Below are positions 1 to 8,658 of a DNA stretch of 64,000 bases, one piece after another. This stretch comes from Rhodoferax fermentans (lineage in GTDB: Bacteria > Pseudomonadota > Gammaproteobacteria > Burkholderiales > Burkholderiaceae_C), in contig NZ_MTJN01000002.1 of NCBI RefSeq assembly GCF_002017865.1, forward strand, positions 682,001 to 746,000. The letters are read 5' to 3'. Both the position numbers and the translations under genes were made by a program. The notes under the pieces are model-generated. The model had not been told where the DNA came from, searched no databases, and saw only the letters and a list, made by a program, of their open reading frames with translations. The first letter of the stretch is position 1. Every line of letters starts with the position of its first letter.

Positions 1-1
1 C

Positions 2-790
2 ATGCCGCACTGGCTGGTCAAACCCGCCAATGAGGCGCCGATGAGCCGCTCGACAAAGAAGCTGATTTTTCTCGAATCCTTCCTGGGCAATTTTTTGTTC
101 ACGATCTGTATGCTGTTTGGCGTGAGCCTGACCACCGCCGTCTCAGCGGGCGTCATTTTGGCAGCGATCCCGGCGGTGGTGGCGCTGCTGAGCTGGGTTT
201 TCCTGCGTGAGCGCATCAGCCGCCGCGTGGCGCTGGCGATTGTGCTGGCGGCGCTGGGCATCGGCCTGTTCTCACTCTCGAAATCAGAGCTATCTGCCCA
301 TGCAATACAAGGGCTAGATGCCAATTTGGCTCATAAAACATCGTGGCTAGGCAATCTGCTGGTGATGGGGGCGGTGGTGTGTGAGGCCGCGTATGCGGTG
401 ATTGGCAAAAAACTCACCGGCACGGTGTCACCCAAACGCATCACAGCACTGATCAACCTGTGGGGGTTTGCGCTGATGACCCCGATGGGCCTGTACGCGG
501 CCTGGGCCTTTGACTTCTCGGGCGTGACGCTGCCCATCTGGCTGCTGCTGGTGTTCTACGCACTGGCCGCCAGCGTCTGGACAGTGTGGTTGTGGATGAC
601 CGGTCTGAAAACCGTGCCCGCGTCGCAGGCCGGTGTGTTCACCGTGATGCTGCCGATCTCGGCCGCCGCCGTGGGTGTGCTGGTGCTGGGTGAATCACTC
701 AGTGGCTGGCAGCTGCTGGCGTTTGCGCTGTGCCTCTCAGGGGTGGTGCTGGCCACACTGCCGGCACGCGCCACGCCGGTCAAGGCCTGA
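2..790 (+). CDS. EamA/DMT-family transporter, 5' end outside window
   Basis: This is the C-terminal 262 residues of a drug/metabolite transporter superfamily permease (EamA type), an inner-membrane carrier of unknown substrate. About eight hydrophobic segments are visible, and the repeat-ending motif SWVFLRERISRR typical of the first EamA half is at about residues 62-73. Full-length family members have about 290-300 residues and ten helices, so the first one or two helices are missing. The ATG at base 2 is therefore probably internal and the true start lies upstream. The loop between the two EamA halves (about residues 96-115) is encoded by a copy of the dispersed mini-repeat described below. 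It stops 8 bp before the convergent rraA-like gene. Confidence 0.85.
   Translation: MPHWLVKPANEAPMSRSTKKLIFLESFLGNFLFTICMLFGVSLTTAVSAGVILAAIPAVVALLSWVFLRERISRRVALAIVLAALGIGLFSLSKSELSAHAIQGLDANLAHKTSWLGNLLVMGAVVCEAAYAVIGKKLTGTVSPKRITALINLWGFALMTPMGLYAAWAFDFSGVTLPIWLLLVFYALAASVWTVWLWMTGLKTVPASQAGVFTVMLPISAAAVGVLVLGESLSGWQLLAFALCLSGVVLATLPARATPVKA
286..340 (+). repeat. Dispersed mini-repeat, copy 1 (in EamA gene)
   Basis: An AT-richer block inside GC-rich coding sequence. It carries the family core AGCTATCTGCCCATG followed by AAGGGCTAGATGCCA. It is read in sense within the EamA gene and encodes the hydrophilic inter-repeat loop ELSAHAIQGLDANLAH. Other copies at 20235, 33425, 33813 and 63880 share the same order of motifs. 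Confidence 0.6.
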
Positions 791-797
791 GCCCGGC

Positions 798-1319
798 TCA
801 GCCCAAGGGCGTGGCGCTCACCACCATGCCATCGGCATCAGCGTACAACCAGTCGCCCGGGCGCACCCAGACACCCTGAATCTGCACCGGCACATCACGC
901 AAGCCCTGGTTGTGTTTGTCGGTGGGCATGGGCACACAGGCCAGCGCGCGGATGCCCAGGTCCAGCTGAGCGAGCTCGGCCACATCGCGCACACAACCGT
1001 TGATCACCATCCCGGCCCAGCCATTGCGGGCTGCAGCAGCGCCCAGATTGCCGCCCAGCAGCGCACGGCGCAAGGAGGCCGCACCGTCCACCACCAGCAC
1101 CTTGGCCGCGCGCCCCTCGGGCGTGTCAATCCAGCCGGGGCTCTCCACTGCGGCTTTCACGAGCGAGTTGTCTTCGAAACATTTGACCGTGCTCACCGGC
1201 CCGGCAAAAGCCAGGCGTGCCCCAAAGTCGCGAAACACCGGCGGCAACACCGCAAACACCTCGGGAGACGCCTGTTTGTGCGCATCACACAGGTCACAAG
1301 TCAGTGGAATTAAACGCAT
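798..1319 (-). CDS. RraA family protein (RNase E inhibitor-like / HMG aldolase-like)
   Basis: 173 residues from the ATG at 1319, which is preceded by a strong GAGGGGG ribosome site. Longer upstream extensions in this frame are low-complexity and rejected. The family fold is clear: GGNLGAAAARNGWAG (about residues 93-107) followed by INGCVRD, the Arg-Asp pair that binds substrate and divalent metal in RraA-fold aldolases. E. coli RraA has 161 residues and inhibits RNase E; relatives in this fold are 4-hydroxy-4-methyl-2-oxoglutarate/oxaloacetate aldolases. Sequence alone does not decide between the two roles. It converges with the EamA gene and diverges from the SWIB gene. Confidence 0.85.
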   Translation of the reverse strand: MRLIPLTCDLCDAHKQASPEVFAVLPPVFRDFGARLAFAGPVSTVKCFEDNSLVKAAVESPGWIDTPEGRAAKVLVVDGAASLRRALLGGNLGAAAARNGWAGMVINGCVRDVAELAQLDLGIRALACVPMPTDKHNQGLRDVPVQIQGVWVRPGDWLYADADGMVVSATPLG

Positions 1320-1462
1320 CGTGATCCCCCTCAAAAATGGAAAATTGTAGGCACGCGCGCGCCCTGACGAGCCCTTCAAACGGGCCACTGGCCACCGTAC
1401 GGCACCACTGTGGGGCATCACGCTACAAAAAACGTAAGCAACAGGCCATATTTCTCGCTTTT

Positions 1463-1483
1463 CCCCTTGGAAAAGGGGTTTTT
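1463..1483 (+). terminator. Hairpin with T-run in the SWIB gene leader
   Basis: CCCCTT-GGAA-AAGGGG followed by TTTTT, about 80 bp upstream of the SWIB start codon. The rraA-like gene faces the other way, so no plus-strand gene ends here. It could be an attenuator in the SWIB leader. The rest of the 1320-1561 gap shows no other clear feature. Confidence 0.35.
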
Positions 1484-1561
1484 CTCCAGTAGCATCCGGC
1501 ACAACCAGCAGATGAGCTTTTCTTGCTGGTGATTGATCAACTTCCAATAGGACAAAACACC

Positions 1562-2101
1562 ATGGCAACTGCAACCAAAGCGCCAGCAAAAAAAGCTGCT
1601 CCAGCCCCCAAAGCCGCACCCGCAAAAAAAGCGGCAGCCACCAAGGCTGTGCCAGCGGCACCGGCAAAAAAGGCGGCTCCTGCCAAAGCGGCAGCACCCG
1701 CCAAAGCCGTGAAGGCTGCACCAGCCAAAGCTGCCGCCAAGGCCGCCCCTGCCAAAGCAGCACCCGCCAAGAAGGCCGCACCGGCTAAAAAGGCCGCAGC
1801 CCCCAAAGCCGCAGCCCCCAAAGCCGCTGCCAAAAAAGCGCCCGCCAAAAAACGCACCGTCAATGCTGCCTTCATGAAGGCCCTGACCCCGAGCGCCGCT
1901 TTGGCAGCTGTTGTGGGTGGCAAGCCTCTGCCACGTACCGAAGTGGTCAAGCAGTTGTGGGTCTACATCAAAAAGCAAAAACTGCAAGACGCTGTTAACA
2001 AGCGCTTGATCAATGCCGATGCCAAACTCAAGGAAGTGTTTGGCAAAGCACAGGTCACCATGTTTGAGATGGCCGGGTTGATCGGTAAACACCTTAAATA
2101 A
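1562..2101 (+). CDS. Histone H1-like tailed SWIB/MDM2 domain protein
   Basis: 179 residues from the ATG at 1562; the frame opens 13 codons earlier but without a credible start. Residues 1 to about 97 are almost only Ala, Lys and Pro in PAKKAA-like units, resembling histone H1 tails and the bacterial Lys/Ala-rich nucleoid proteins. Residues about 105-179 form a SWIB/MDM2 domain (LTPSAALAAVVG, RTEVVKQLWVYIKKQKLQD, ending in MAGLIGKHLK). The likely role is nucleoid binding through the basic tail, with the SWIB part mediating protein contacts; this is inferred from domains only. The tail DNA is itself a degenerate GCCAAAGC-type tandem repeat, so its length may vary between strains. A strong terminator follows. 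Confidence 0.85.
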   Translation: MATATKAPAKKAAPAPKAAPAKKAAATKAVPAAPAKKAAPAKAAAPAKAVKAAPAKAAAKAAPAKAAPAKKAAPAKKAAAPKAAAPKAAAKKAPAKKRTVNAAFMKALTPSAALAAVVGGKPLPRTEVVKQLWVYIKKQKLQDAVNKRLINADAKLKEVFGKAQVTMFEMAGLIGKHLK

Positions 2102-2132
2102 ATCTGAAATAATCGATCCCCTTGGCAGCATG

Positions 2133-2161
2133 AAAAAGCCGACATCACGTCGGCTTTTTTT
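2133..2161 (+). terminator. Rho-independent terminator after SWIB gene
   Basis: Perfect stem AGCCGAC-ATCAC-GTCGGCT (2137-2155) followed by a T-run and preceded by an A-run, 31 bp after the SWIB stop. It separates the SWIB gene from dppB. Confidence 0.9.
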
Positions 2162-2204
2162 CCGTGTCAAGACGTTGGGTTCATCATAAAAATCAAAGTC
2201 TGCG

Positions 2205-3209
2205 ATGTTTCGTTTCCTGTTAACCCGCTTCAGTCTGATCATCCCGACCTTCATCGGCATGACGCTGGTAGCGTTCTTCCTGATCCGGATGGTGCCCGGT
2301 GATCCCATTGAAACCCTGGCCGGGGAACGGGGCATTGACGCAGCACGTCACGCCGAGTTGCTCAAGGCCTATGGTCTGGACCGCCCGGTGATGGTGCAAT
2401 ACGGCATCTACATCGGCCGTGTGCTCCAAGGTGACCTGGGTAACTCGATCATCACCCACAGCCCGGTGCTCGACGAATTCCTAGCCCTGTTTCCAGCCAC
2501 GGTGGAGCTGGCGGTGTGCGCCATGTTGTTCGCCCTCATCGTGGGCATTCCGGCAGGCATTTTGGCCGCCGTCAAACGCAACACCTTTCTCGACCACGGC
2601 GTGATGGGGGTGTCCCTGACCGGTTATTCGATGCCGATTTTCTGGTGGGGTCTGTTGCTGATTTTGCTGTTTTCGGTGCAACTGGATCTGACACCAGTGT
2701 CTGGTCGCATCTCGGTGCAGTATTTCATTGAGCCGGTGACCGGCTTCCTGCTGATCGACACCTGGTTGGCTGGCGACAAAGACGCTTTCTGGTCCGCTGT
2801 CACCCACCTGATCTTGCCGATGGTTGTGCTGGGCACCAACCCGTTGGCGGTGATTGCACGCATGACACGTTCTGCCATGCTCGAAGTGCTGGGTGAGGAC
2901 TACATCCGCACCGCACGCGCCAAGGGCCTGTCCAACCTTCGGGTGGTGGGTTTACATGCCCTGCGCAATGCGCTGATCCCTGTGATCACCGTGATTGGGC
3001 TGCAGATCGGTGTGTTGTTCACCGGCGCGATCCTGACCGAAACCATTTTTTCCTGGCCCGGCGTGGGCAAATGGATGATCGAAGCCATTGGCCGGCGTGA
3101 CTACCCCGTGCTGCAAGGCGGCATCTTGCTGCTGGGCGGCATGGTAATGATCATCAACCTGCTGGTGGATGTGACCTACGGCATCATCAACCCGCGCATT
3201 CGGCATTAA
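2205..3209 (+). CDS. dppB: Dipeptide/oligopeptide ABC transporter permease DppB
   Basis: 334 residues, the usual length for DppB/OppB. It forms one half of the inner-membrane channel. The N-terminus RFLLTRFSLIIPTFIGMTLV followed by RMVPGDP is the family hallmark, and the cytoplasmic EAA loop (EDYIRTARAKGL, about residues 231-242) contacts the ATPases. About six membrane helices are visible. First gene of a five-gene operon (permease, permease, ATPase, ATPase, binding protein). Substrate is most likely di- or oligopeptides, but related systems carry nickel, heme, microcins or opines. Confidence 0.93.
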   Translation: MFRFLLTRFSLIIPTFIGMTLVAFFLIRMVPGDPIETLAGERGIDAARHAELLKAYGLDRPVMVQYGIYIGRVLQGDLGNSIITHSPVLDEFLALFPATVELAVCAMLFALIVGIPAGILAAVKRNTFLDHGVMGVSLTGYSMPIFWWGLLLILLFSVQLDLTPVSGRISVQYFIEPVTGFLLIDTWLAGDKDAFWSAVTHLILPMVVLGTNPLAVIARMTRSAMLEVLGEDYIRTARAKGLSNLRVVGLHALRNALIPVITVIGLQIGVLFTGAILTETIFSWPGVGKWMIEAIGRRDYPVLQGGILLLGGMVMIINLLVDVTYGIINPRIRH

Positions 3210-3223
3210 ACAGGCCCTTGACC

Positions 3224-4117
3224 ATGACGACGCTTGCCGAACCTATTTCTCATACCCCCCAGCATCCCCTGCGCGAGTTCTGGGACTATTTTTCAACCAA
3301 CAAAGGCGCCGTGGGTGGCCTGGTGATTGTGTTGCTGGTGCTGCTGATGGCTGCTTTTGCGCCCTGGATTGCACCGTACGCCCCCGACATCACCGACCCC
3401 AGCGTGTTCCTGGTGCCACCGGCCTGGCAGGAAGGTGGCTCAAGTGCCCACCTGCTCGGTACCGACGCGATTGGCCGCGACATCCTGTCCCGCCTGATCC
3501 ACGGCGCCCGCCTGTCTTTGGCCATTGGCCTGGCGGTGGTGGCGCTGTCGGTGACGCTGGGCACCGTGCTGGGTCTCACTGCTGGCTATTTCCGTGGCGT
3601 GTTCGAGGTGGCCGTGATGCGCCTGATGGACATCATCCTGACCCTGCCCAGCCTGCTGCTGGCGATTGTGATCGTGGCCATCCTCGGCCCAGGTCTCATG
3701 AACGCGATGCTGGCGGTGGCGATTGTGGTGTTGCCACATTACGTGCGTATCACCCGTGCCGCAGTGATCTCCGAAATGTCGCGCGACTATGTGACGGCGG
3801 CGCGCATGAACGGCGCTGGGCACCTGCGGCTGATGTTCAGCGAGGTGCTGCCCAACTGCACCGCACCACTGATCGTCCAGGCTTCGCTGGGCATCTCGAC
3901 CGCCATTCTGGACGCCGCTGCCCTGGGCTTTCTGGGCCTGGGTGCACAACCGCCCTCACCCGAGTGGGGCACCATGCTGGCCGACGCGCGTGAATTTGTG
4001 TTGCGCGCCTGGTGGGTGGTGACCTTCCCCGGTCTGGCAATTTTGATCACGGTGCTGGCCTTCAACCTCTTGGGTGACGGCCTGCGCGACGCGTTTGACC
4101 CCAAACTCAAACGCTGA
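3224..4117 (+). CDS. dppC: Dipeptide/oligopeptide ABC transporter permease DppC
   Basis: 297 residues from the ATG at 3224; an in-frame TTG two codons earlier is less likely. It is the second channel subunit, pairing with DppB. The N-terminal helix is preceded by REFWDYFSTNKGAVGG as in DppC/OppC, the periplasmic loop has LLGTDAIGRDILSRLIHGAR, and the EAA loop is SRDYVTAARMNGAG. The C-terminus ends in LLGDGLRDAFDPKLKR, the standard family ending. The gap to dppB is 14 bp and to dppD 11 bp, consistent with one transcript. Confidence 0.93.
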   Translation: MTTLAEPISHTPQHPLREFWDYFSTNKGAVGGLVIVLLVLLMAAFAPWIAPYAPDITDPSVFLVPPAWQEGGSSAHLLGTDAIGRDILSRLIHGARLSLAIGLAVVALSVTLGTVLGLTAGYFRGVFEVAVMRLMDIILTLPSLLLAIVIVAILGPGLMNAMLAVAIVVLPHYVRITRAAVISEMSRDYVTAARMNGAGHLRLMFSEVLPNCTAPLIVQASLGISTAILDAAALGFLGLGAQPPSPEWGTMLADAREFVLRAWWVVTFPGLAILITVLAFNLLGDGLRDAFDPKLKR

Positions 4118-4128
4118 AAGAGTTATAG

Positions 4129-5118
4129 ATGGCACTTCTGGAAATTCAAAACCTGTCGGTCAGGTTCCCGTCCAAGACCGCAGTCATGCACGCCGTGGAC
4201 GGCGTGAGCCTGTCCCTGGAAGCAGGCGACGTGCTGGGTATTGTGGGCGAGTCCGGCTCCGGCAAAAGCGTGACCATGATGGCCCTGATGGGTCTGGTGT
4301 CCTACCCGGGCCAGATCAAGGCCGACAAACTGGTGTTTGACGGCCACGACCTGCTCAAACTGTCAGACCGTGATCGCCGCCGACTCATCGGCAAAGACAT
4401 GGCGATGATTTTTCAAGACCCGACCACCAGTCTGAACCCCTGTTTTACGGTGGGCTTTCAGATGGCGGAGACCTTGAAGTTACACATGGGCATGGACAAG
4501 GCGGCAGCCCGCAAACGCTCTATCGAACTGCTCGAACAAGTGGGCATCCCGGCGCCCGAGAGCCGCCTGGGCGTCTACCCGCACCAGTTGTCGGGCGGTA
4601 TGAGCCAGCGCGTGATGATTGCCATGGCCATTGCCTGCAACCCGAAACTTTTGATAGCAGATGAACCAACCACGGCGCTGGATGTGACCATTCAGGCCCA
4701 AATCCTGGACCTGCTGCGTAACCTGCAGAAGGAACGCAACATGGCGCTGGTGCTGATCACCCACAACATGGGCGTGGTGTCCGAGATGGCGCAACGTGTG
4801 GCTGTGATTTACGCCGGCCAGATCATGGAAGAACGCAGCGCACAAGCCATGTTTGAGACCCCGCAACACCCTTACACCGACGCCCTGCTGGCGGCCATGC
4901 CCGAGCGCAGTGATGGCGCGACACGTCTGGCCACCATTCCTGGCATGGTGCCGGGCCTGTTTGACCGACCCAGCGGCTGCTTGTTTGCGCCGCGTTGTAC
5001 GTATGCCAATGCCCACTGCCGTGAACAGCGACCCGCATTGCGCGACTGGCAAAACGGGCTGGTGCGTTGCCACACACCACTCGCAACATCGCCTGCTGCA
5101 CAAGGAGTGGCAGCATGA
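4129..5118 (+). CDS. dppD: Dipeptide ABC transporter ATP-binding protein DppD
   Basis: 329 residues. Walker A GESGSGKS, signature LSGGMSQR and Walker [13 protein letters not shown] are intact, so it should hydrolyse ATP. The C-terminal extension specific to Opp/Dpp ATPases is present, with four cysteines spaced C-x5-C-x6-C-x16-C from SGCLFAPRC onward, the pattern that holds an iron-sulfur cluster in DppD-type subunits. Works as a heterodimer with DppF on the cytoplasmic face. Its stop codon overlaps the dppF start (ATGA), indicating translational coupling. Confidence 0.94.
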   Translation: MALLEIQNLSVRFPSKTAVMHAVDGVSLSLEAGDVLGIVGESGSGKSVTMMALMGLVSYPGQIKADKLVFDGHDLLKLSDRDRRRLIGKDMAMIFQDPTTSLNPCFTVGFQMAETLKLHMGMDKAAARKRSIELLEQVGIPAPESRLGVYPHQLSGGMSQRVMIAMAIACNPKLLIADEPTTALDVTIQAQILDLLRNLQKERNMALVLITHNMGVVSEMAQRVAVIYAGQIMEERSAQAMFETPQHPYTDALLAAMPERSDGATRLATIPGMVPGLFDRPSGCLFAPRCTYANAHCREQRPALRDWQNGLVRCHTPLATSPAAQGVAA

Positions 5119-6140
5119 GTCAGTCTCCCCATTCCCAACACACCACCAACCTGGCCGATGAGCCGGTGGTGGTCGCGCGTGACCTGAAACAGGTTTACAA
5201 AATCAACCATGGTGCATTTCGGGCTGCCGATCACCTGCAGGCTGTCAGCGGTGTGTCGTTCACCGTGCGTGCCGGCAAAACGCTGGCGGTGGTCGGTGAA
5301 TCTGGCTGCGGCAAGTCCACCCTGGCACGCATGGTGTCGCTCATTGAAGCCCCAACCGCAGGTGACCTGAAACTGGGCCAGGTCGATGTGATGGCCGCCA
5401 GTGCCAAAGAGCGCCATGCCCTGCGGCGCACGGTGCAGTTGGTGTTCCAGAACCCGTATGGGTCGCTCAACCCACGCAAGAAGATTGGTGCCATTCTGGA
5501 GGCGCCTCTGGAGATCAACACCGACCTGTCCCCCGCCCACCGCGCCGAGCAGGCCCGCTCCATGCTGGCCCTGGTGGGTCTGCGCCCCGAGCACTATGAC
5601 CGCTACCCGCACATGTTCTCGGGTGGCCAGCGCCAGCGTATCGCCATCGCACGCGCGCTGATGCTCAAGCCCGCTCTGATCGTGGCTGACGAGCCGGTCT
5701 CGGCACTGGACGTGTCGATCCAGGCCCAGGTGCTGAACCTGCTGGCCGATCTGCAGCGCGAACTGGGTCTGGCTTACCTGTTCATCTCGCACGATCTCGG
5801 GGTGGTGCGCCACATTGCCGACGATCTGCTGGTGATGTACCTCGGCCACGCCATGGAACAAGGTGACAAGGCCACCATTTTTGCCCAGCCCTTGCACCCC
5901 TACACCCAGGCACTGCTGGCCTCCACACCGGGTATGGTGGGCTCTGGGGTGTCCAAGCAACGCATTGTGCTCAAAGGGGAGCTGCCGTCGCCACTGAATC
6001 CCCCGAGCGGTTGCGTTTTCTCAACCCGCTGCCCGCATGTCACTGCACAATGCCAAGCGGAGCGTCCGATTCTGAGAGAGCTGGCTGGCAGGAAAGTTGC
6101 TTGTCATCTGGCTGAACAATTCATCAAACCCGCTGCTTAA
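5115..6140 (+). CDS. dppF: Dipeptide ABC transporter ATP-binding protein DppF
   Basis: 341 residues from the ATG at 5115, chosen because AAGGAG sits 7 bp upstream and the start overlaps the dppD stop by 4 bp. Walker A GESGCGKS, signature FSGGQRQR, Walker [13 protein letters not shown]. It carries the same C-terminal C-x5-C-x6-C-x16-C set as DppD. Partner ATPase of DppD. The next gene, dppA, begins 29 bp downstream. Confidence 0.94.
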   Translation: MSQSPHSQHTTNLADEPVVVARDLKQVYKINHGAFRAADHLQAVSGVSFTVRAGKTLAVVGESGCGKSTLARMVSLIEAPTAGDLKLGQVDVMAASAKERHALRRTVQLVFQNPYGSLNPRKKIGAILEAPLEINTDLSPAHRAEQARSMLALVGLRPEHYDRYPHMFSGGQRQRIAIARALMLKPALIVADEPVSALDVSIQAQVLNLLADLQRELGLAYLFISHDLGVVRHIADDLLVMYLGHAMEQGDKATIFAQPLHPYTQALLASTPGMVGSGVSKQRIVLKGELPSPLNPPSGCVFSTRCPHVTAQCQAERPILRELAGRKVACHLAEQFIKPAA

Positions 6141-6169
6141 GCAGCATCTACCTGTCAGGAGTCCACAAG

Positions 6170-7801
6170 ATGACCATTTCCATTGCGACGACATTGACCA
6201 AATTCCCGCTGAAGCGAACTGCACTGTGTGCGTTGGCGCTGCCAGCTCTGCTGGCTCTGTCGCCGGTCTCGGCCAAAACCCTGGTGTACTGCTCGGAAGG
6301 CAGCCCGGAAAACTTTGCCCCCAGCATCAACACCACCGGCACCTCGTTTGACGTCAGTGAACAGATCTACGACAACATCGTCGACTTCGAACGTGGTGGC
6401 ACCAAAGTGGTACCCGGGCTGGCCGAAAAATGGGATGTCTCCAAAGATGGCATGGAATACACCTTCCACCTGCGCAAAGGTGTGAAATGGCAATCCAATA
6501 AAAACTTCAAACCCACCCGCGACTTCAACGCCGATGACGTGTTGTTCATGTTTGAGCGGCAGTGGAAAGAAAACGACCCTTACTTCAAGGTCACCAGCGC
6601 CAACCACGCTTATTTTGGTGACATGGGCATGCCCAAGCTGCTGAAGTCCGTGGACAAGGTGGACGACTACACCGTCAAGGTCACCCTGAATGCGCCTGAA
6701 GCACCGTTCCTGTCCAACCTGGCCATGCAGTTCGCCGGTGTCCAGTCCAAGGAATACGCGATTGCCATGCTCAAGGCTGGCACCCCCGAAAAGATTGACC
6801 AGGAACCGGTCGGTACCGGCCCCTTCATGCTGGTGCAATACCAGAAAGACGCCATCATCCGCTACAAGGCCTTCCCACAATACTGGGCTGGCAAGGCCAA
6901 GATCGATGACCTGATCTTCTCCATCACCCCCGATGCATCGGTGCGTTGGGCCAAGCTGCAAAAGGGTGAATGCCATGTCATGCCCTACCCCAACCCAGCT
7001 GACCTGCCCGCCATCCGCAAAGACCCGAATGTGGTCGTGATGGAACAACCTGGCCTGAACGTGGGTTACCTGGCCTACAACACCACCAAGAAGCCGTTTG
7101 ACGATGTGCGTGTGCGCAAAGCCGTGAACATGGCCATCGACAAGAAGGCGATTGTGGATGCGGTGTATCTGGGCACAGGTGTTCCTGCCACCAACCCGAT
7201 CCCACCCACCCAGTGGTCTTACAACAAGTCTGTCAAGGACGACGCCTACAACCCCGCAGAAGCCAAGAAATTGCTGGCTGCTGCTGGCCTGGCCAACGGC
7301 TTCACCACTGACCTGTGGGCCATGCCCGTGCAACGCCCCTACAACCCGAACGCCAAACGTATTGCCGAGCTGATGCAGGCAGACCTGGCCAAGGTGGGCA
7401 TCAAGGCTGAAATCAAGAGCTTTGAATGGGGTGAGTACCGCAAGCGCATGCAGTCGGGTGAACACCAAATGGGTATGTTGGGCTGGACCGGTGACAACGG
7501 TGACCCGGACAACTTCCTGAACACCCTGCTGGGCTGTGCTGCGTCCAAGAACAATGGCTCCAACGTGGCCAAGTTCTGCTACCAGCCGTTTGAAGACCTG
7601 GTGCAAAAAGCAAAGGTGGTGTCCAACCCGGCTGAGCGTGCCAAGCTGTACGAAAAAGCGCAGGTGATCTTCAAGGAACAAGCCCCCTGGTTCACCATCG
7701 CCCACGCGGTGCAGATCAAACCGGTGCGCAAGGAAGTCATTGGCTTCAAGCTGAGCCCGTTTGGCCGTCATTCCTTCTACGGTGTGGACATGGCCAAGTA
7801 A
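6170..7801 (+). CDS. dppA: Periplasmic dipeptide-binding protein DppA
   Basis: 543 residues with a Sec signal peptide ([20 protein letters not shown], cleavage after about residue 35 at [10 protein letters not shown]). The mature start [33 protein letters not shown] is typical of DppA-like family 5 solute-binding proteins; the family motif [27 protein letters not shown] follows. It delivers peptide to DppBC. AGGAGT precedes the ATG. Unlike E. coli, where dppA is first, here it is last in the operon; a strong terminator follows. Confidence 0.93.
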   Translation: MTISIATTLTKFPLKRTALCALALPALLALSPVSAKTLVYCSEGSPENFAPSINTTGTSFDVSEQIYDNIVDFERGGTKVVPGLAEKWDVSKDGMEYTFHLRKGVKWQSNKNFKPTRDFNADDVLFMFERQWKENDPYFKVTSANHAYFGDMGMPKLLKSVDKVDDYTVKVTLNAPEAPFLSNLAMQFAGVQSKEYAIAMLKAGTPEKIDQEPVGTGPFMLVQYQKDAIIRYKAFPQYWAGKAKIDDLIFSITPDASVRWAKLQKGECHVMPYPNPADLPAIRKDPNVVVMEQPGLNVGYLAYNTTKKPFDDVRVRKAVNMAIDKKAIVDAVYLGTGVPATNPIPPTQWSYNKSVKDDAYNPAEAKKLLAAAGLANGFTTDLWAMPVQRPYNPNAKRIAELMQADLAKVGIKAEIKSFEWGEYRKRMQSGEHQMGMLGWTGDNGDPDNFLNTLLGCAASKNNGSNVAKFCYQPFEDLVQKAKVVSNPAERAKLYEKAQVIFKEQAPWFTIAHAVQIKPVRKEVIGFKLSPFGRHSFYGVDMAK

Positions 7802-7819
7802 GTCGTTTCCGACTCACTC

Positions 7820-7850
7820 AAAAAAGCCAGCTTCACGCTGGCTTTTTTTT
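7820..7850 (+). terminator. Rho-independent terminator of the dpp operon
   Basis: Stem AGCCAGC-TTCAC-GCTGGCT (7825-7843) followed by eight T, 24 bp after the dppA stop. Same architecture and loop style as the terminator at 2133. Confidence 0.92.
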
Positions 7851-7903
7851 GCCTGATCGGGCTCGCACCAAAGCGTTAGGGTCTCAATACCAAGGCTTCA
7901 AAG

Positions 7904-8611
7904 TGAATCGCCCTGGGAATTGAGGAGGCTCCACACTTTGAGAAGATGGAACCATGAGCAAAAAGTCAAACCGTTTTTCCCCGGAAGTGCGCGAACGCGC
8001 CGTACGCATGGTGCAAGAGCACCGTGGCAAAGTGGTTCGCACCACGGTGCCAGACAAGGCCTTGCCCACTGGATAAGGTCCATCGGCAGTTCAAAGCGGA
8101 TCGGCCCAACCAGCTCTGGGTATCAGACTTCACCTATGTCAGCACCTGGCAGGGCTGGCAGTATGTGGCCTTTGTCATTGACATCTTTGCCCGGCGCATA
8201 GTGGGCTGGCGTGTCAGCAGTTCCATGCGTACGGACTTTATGCTCGACGCCCTGGAGCAGGCTTTGTATGACCGTCAGCCCGAACAAAATGCACTGATCC
8301 ACCACACAGACAGGGGCTCACAGTATGTCTCCATCCTGTACACCAAGCGTCTGGCTCGGGCAGGCATAGAACCTTCGGTGGGTAGCAAGGCTGAGTTGAT
8401 TCACCGCCGGGCCCCGTGGAAAACCAAAGAGTCTCTGGAACTGGCTACCCTGGAGTGGGTGCACTGGTTCAACCACCATCGGCTGCTGGAGCCTATTGGG
8501 TATATTCCACTTGCCGAGGCTGAGGCCAACTTCTACCGGCAACTTGCCCAGAAGACCGAATTCCCGGTTTCACTTTAACTATCCAGCCTCCACGAAAACC
8601 GGGGCGATTCA
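7904..8611 (+). mobile_element. Decayed IS3-family insertion sequence
   Basis: Bounded by imperfect terminal inverted repeats. The left end starts TGAATCGCCCTGG and the right end, read on the minus strand, starts TGAATCGCCCCGG; both contain GGAGGCT about 20 bases in, giving about 21 of 30 matches. The element is about 708 bp, against about 1.2-1.3 kb for intact IS3 members, so roughly half is deleted. I see no convincing direct target duplication (AAG before, AGA after). It lies just after the dpp terminator and before the lysR gene, where insertion would do little harm. Confidence 0.85.
7954..8578 (+). pseudogene. IS3-family transposase remnant (orfA/orfB fusion, frameshifted)
   Basis: From 7954 the frame encodes the start of OrfA ([20 protein letters not shown]), then jumps after QEHRG to KVVRTTVPD, which in intact elements lies well inside OrfB. 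The OrfA zinc-finger-like/leucine zipper part and the OrfB N-terminus are therefore missing. This frame stops at 8076. OrfB continues in another frame through PCPLDKV, QLWVSDFTYV (first catalytic Asp) and HHTDRGSQYV (second Asp) to a stop at 8578. Between VGSK and AELIHRR the usual segment with the catalytic Glu is absent. It cannot encode an active transposase. Confidence 0.88.
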
Positions 8612-8658
8612 AGATGGGTGATATTGCTGATTGGCCGAAGCTGCCTAAACCAGCTTCT

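Noticed and set aside
1562..1860. CRISPR-like periodicity in the Lys/Ala/Pro coding repeat
   Set aside because: Units are short, coding and degenerate with no unique spacers.
1537..1950. Ala-rich 137-codon minus-strand frame
   Set aside because: Antisense of the Lys/Ala/Pro repeat tail of the SWIB gene; the open frame results from the repeat composition.
6155..7771. 538-codon minus-strand frame
   Set aside because: Antisense to dppA, which has a signal peptide, family motifs, ribosome site and terminator. No motif on the opposite frame.
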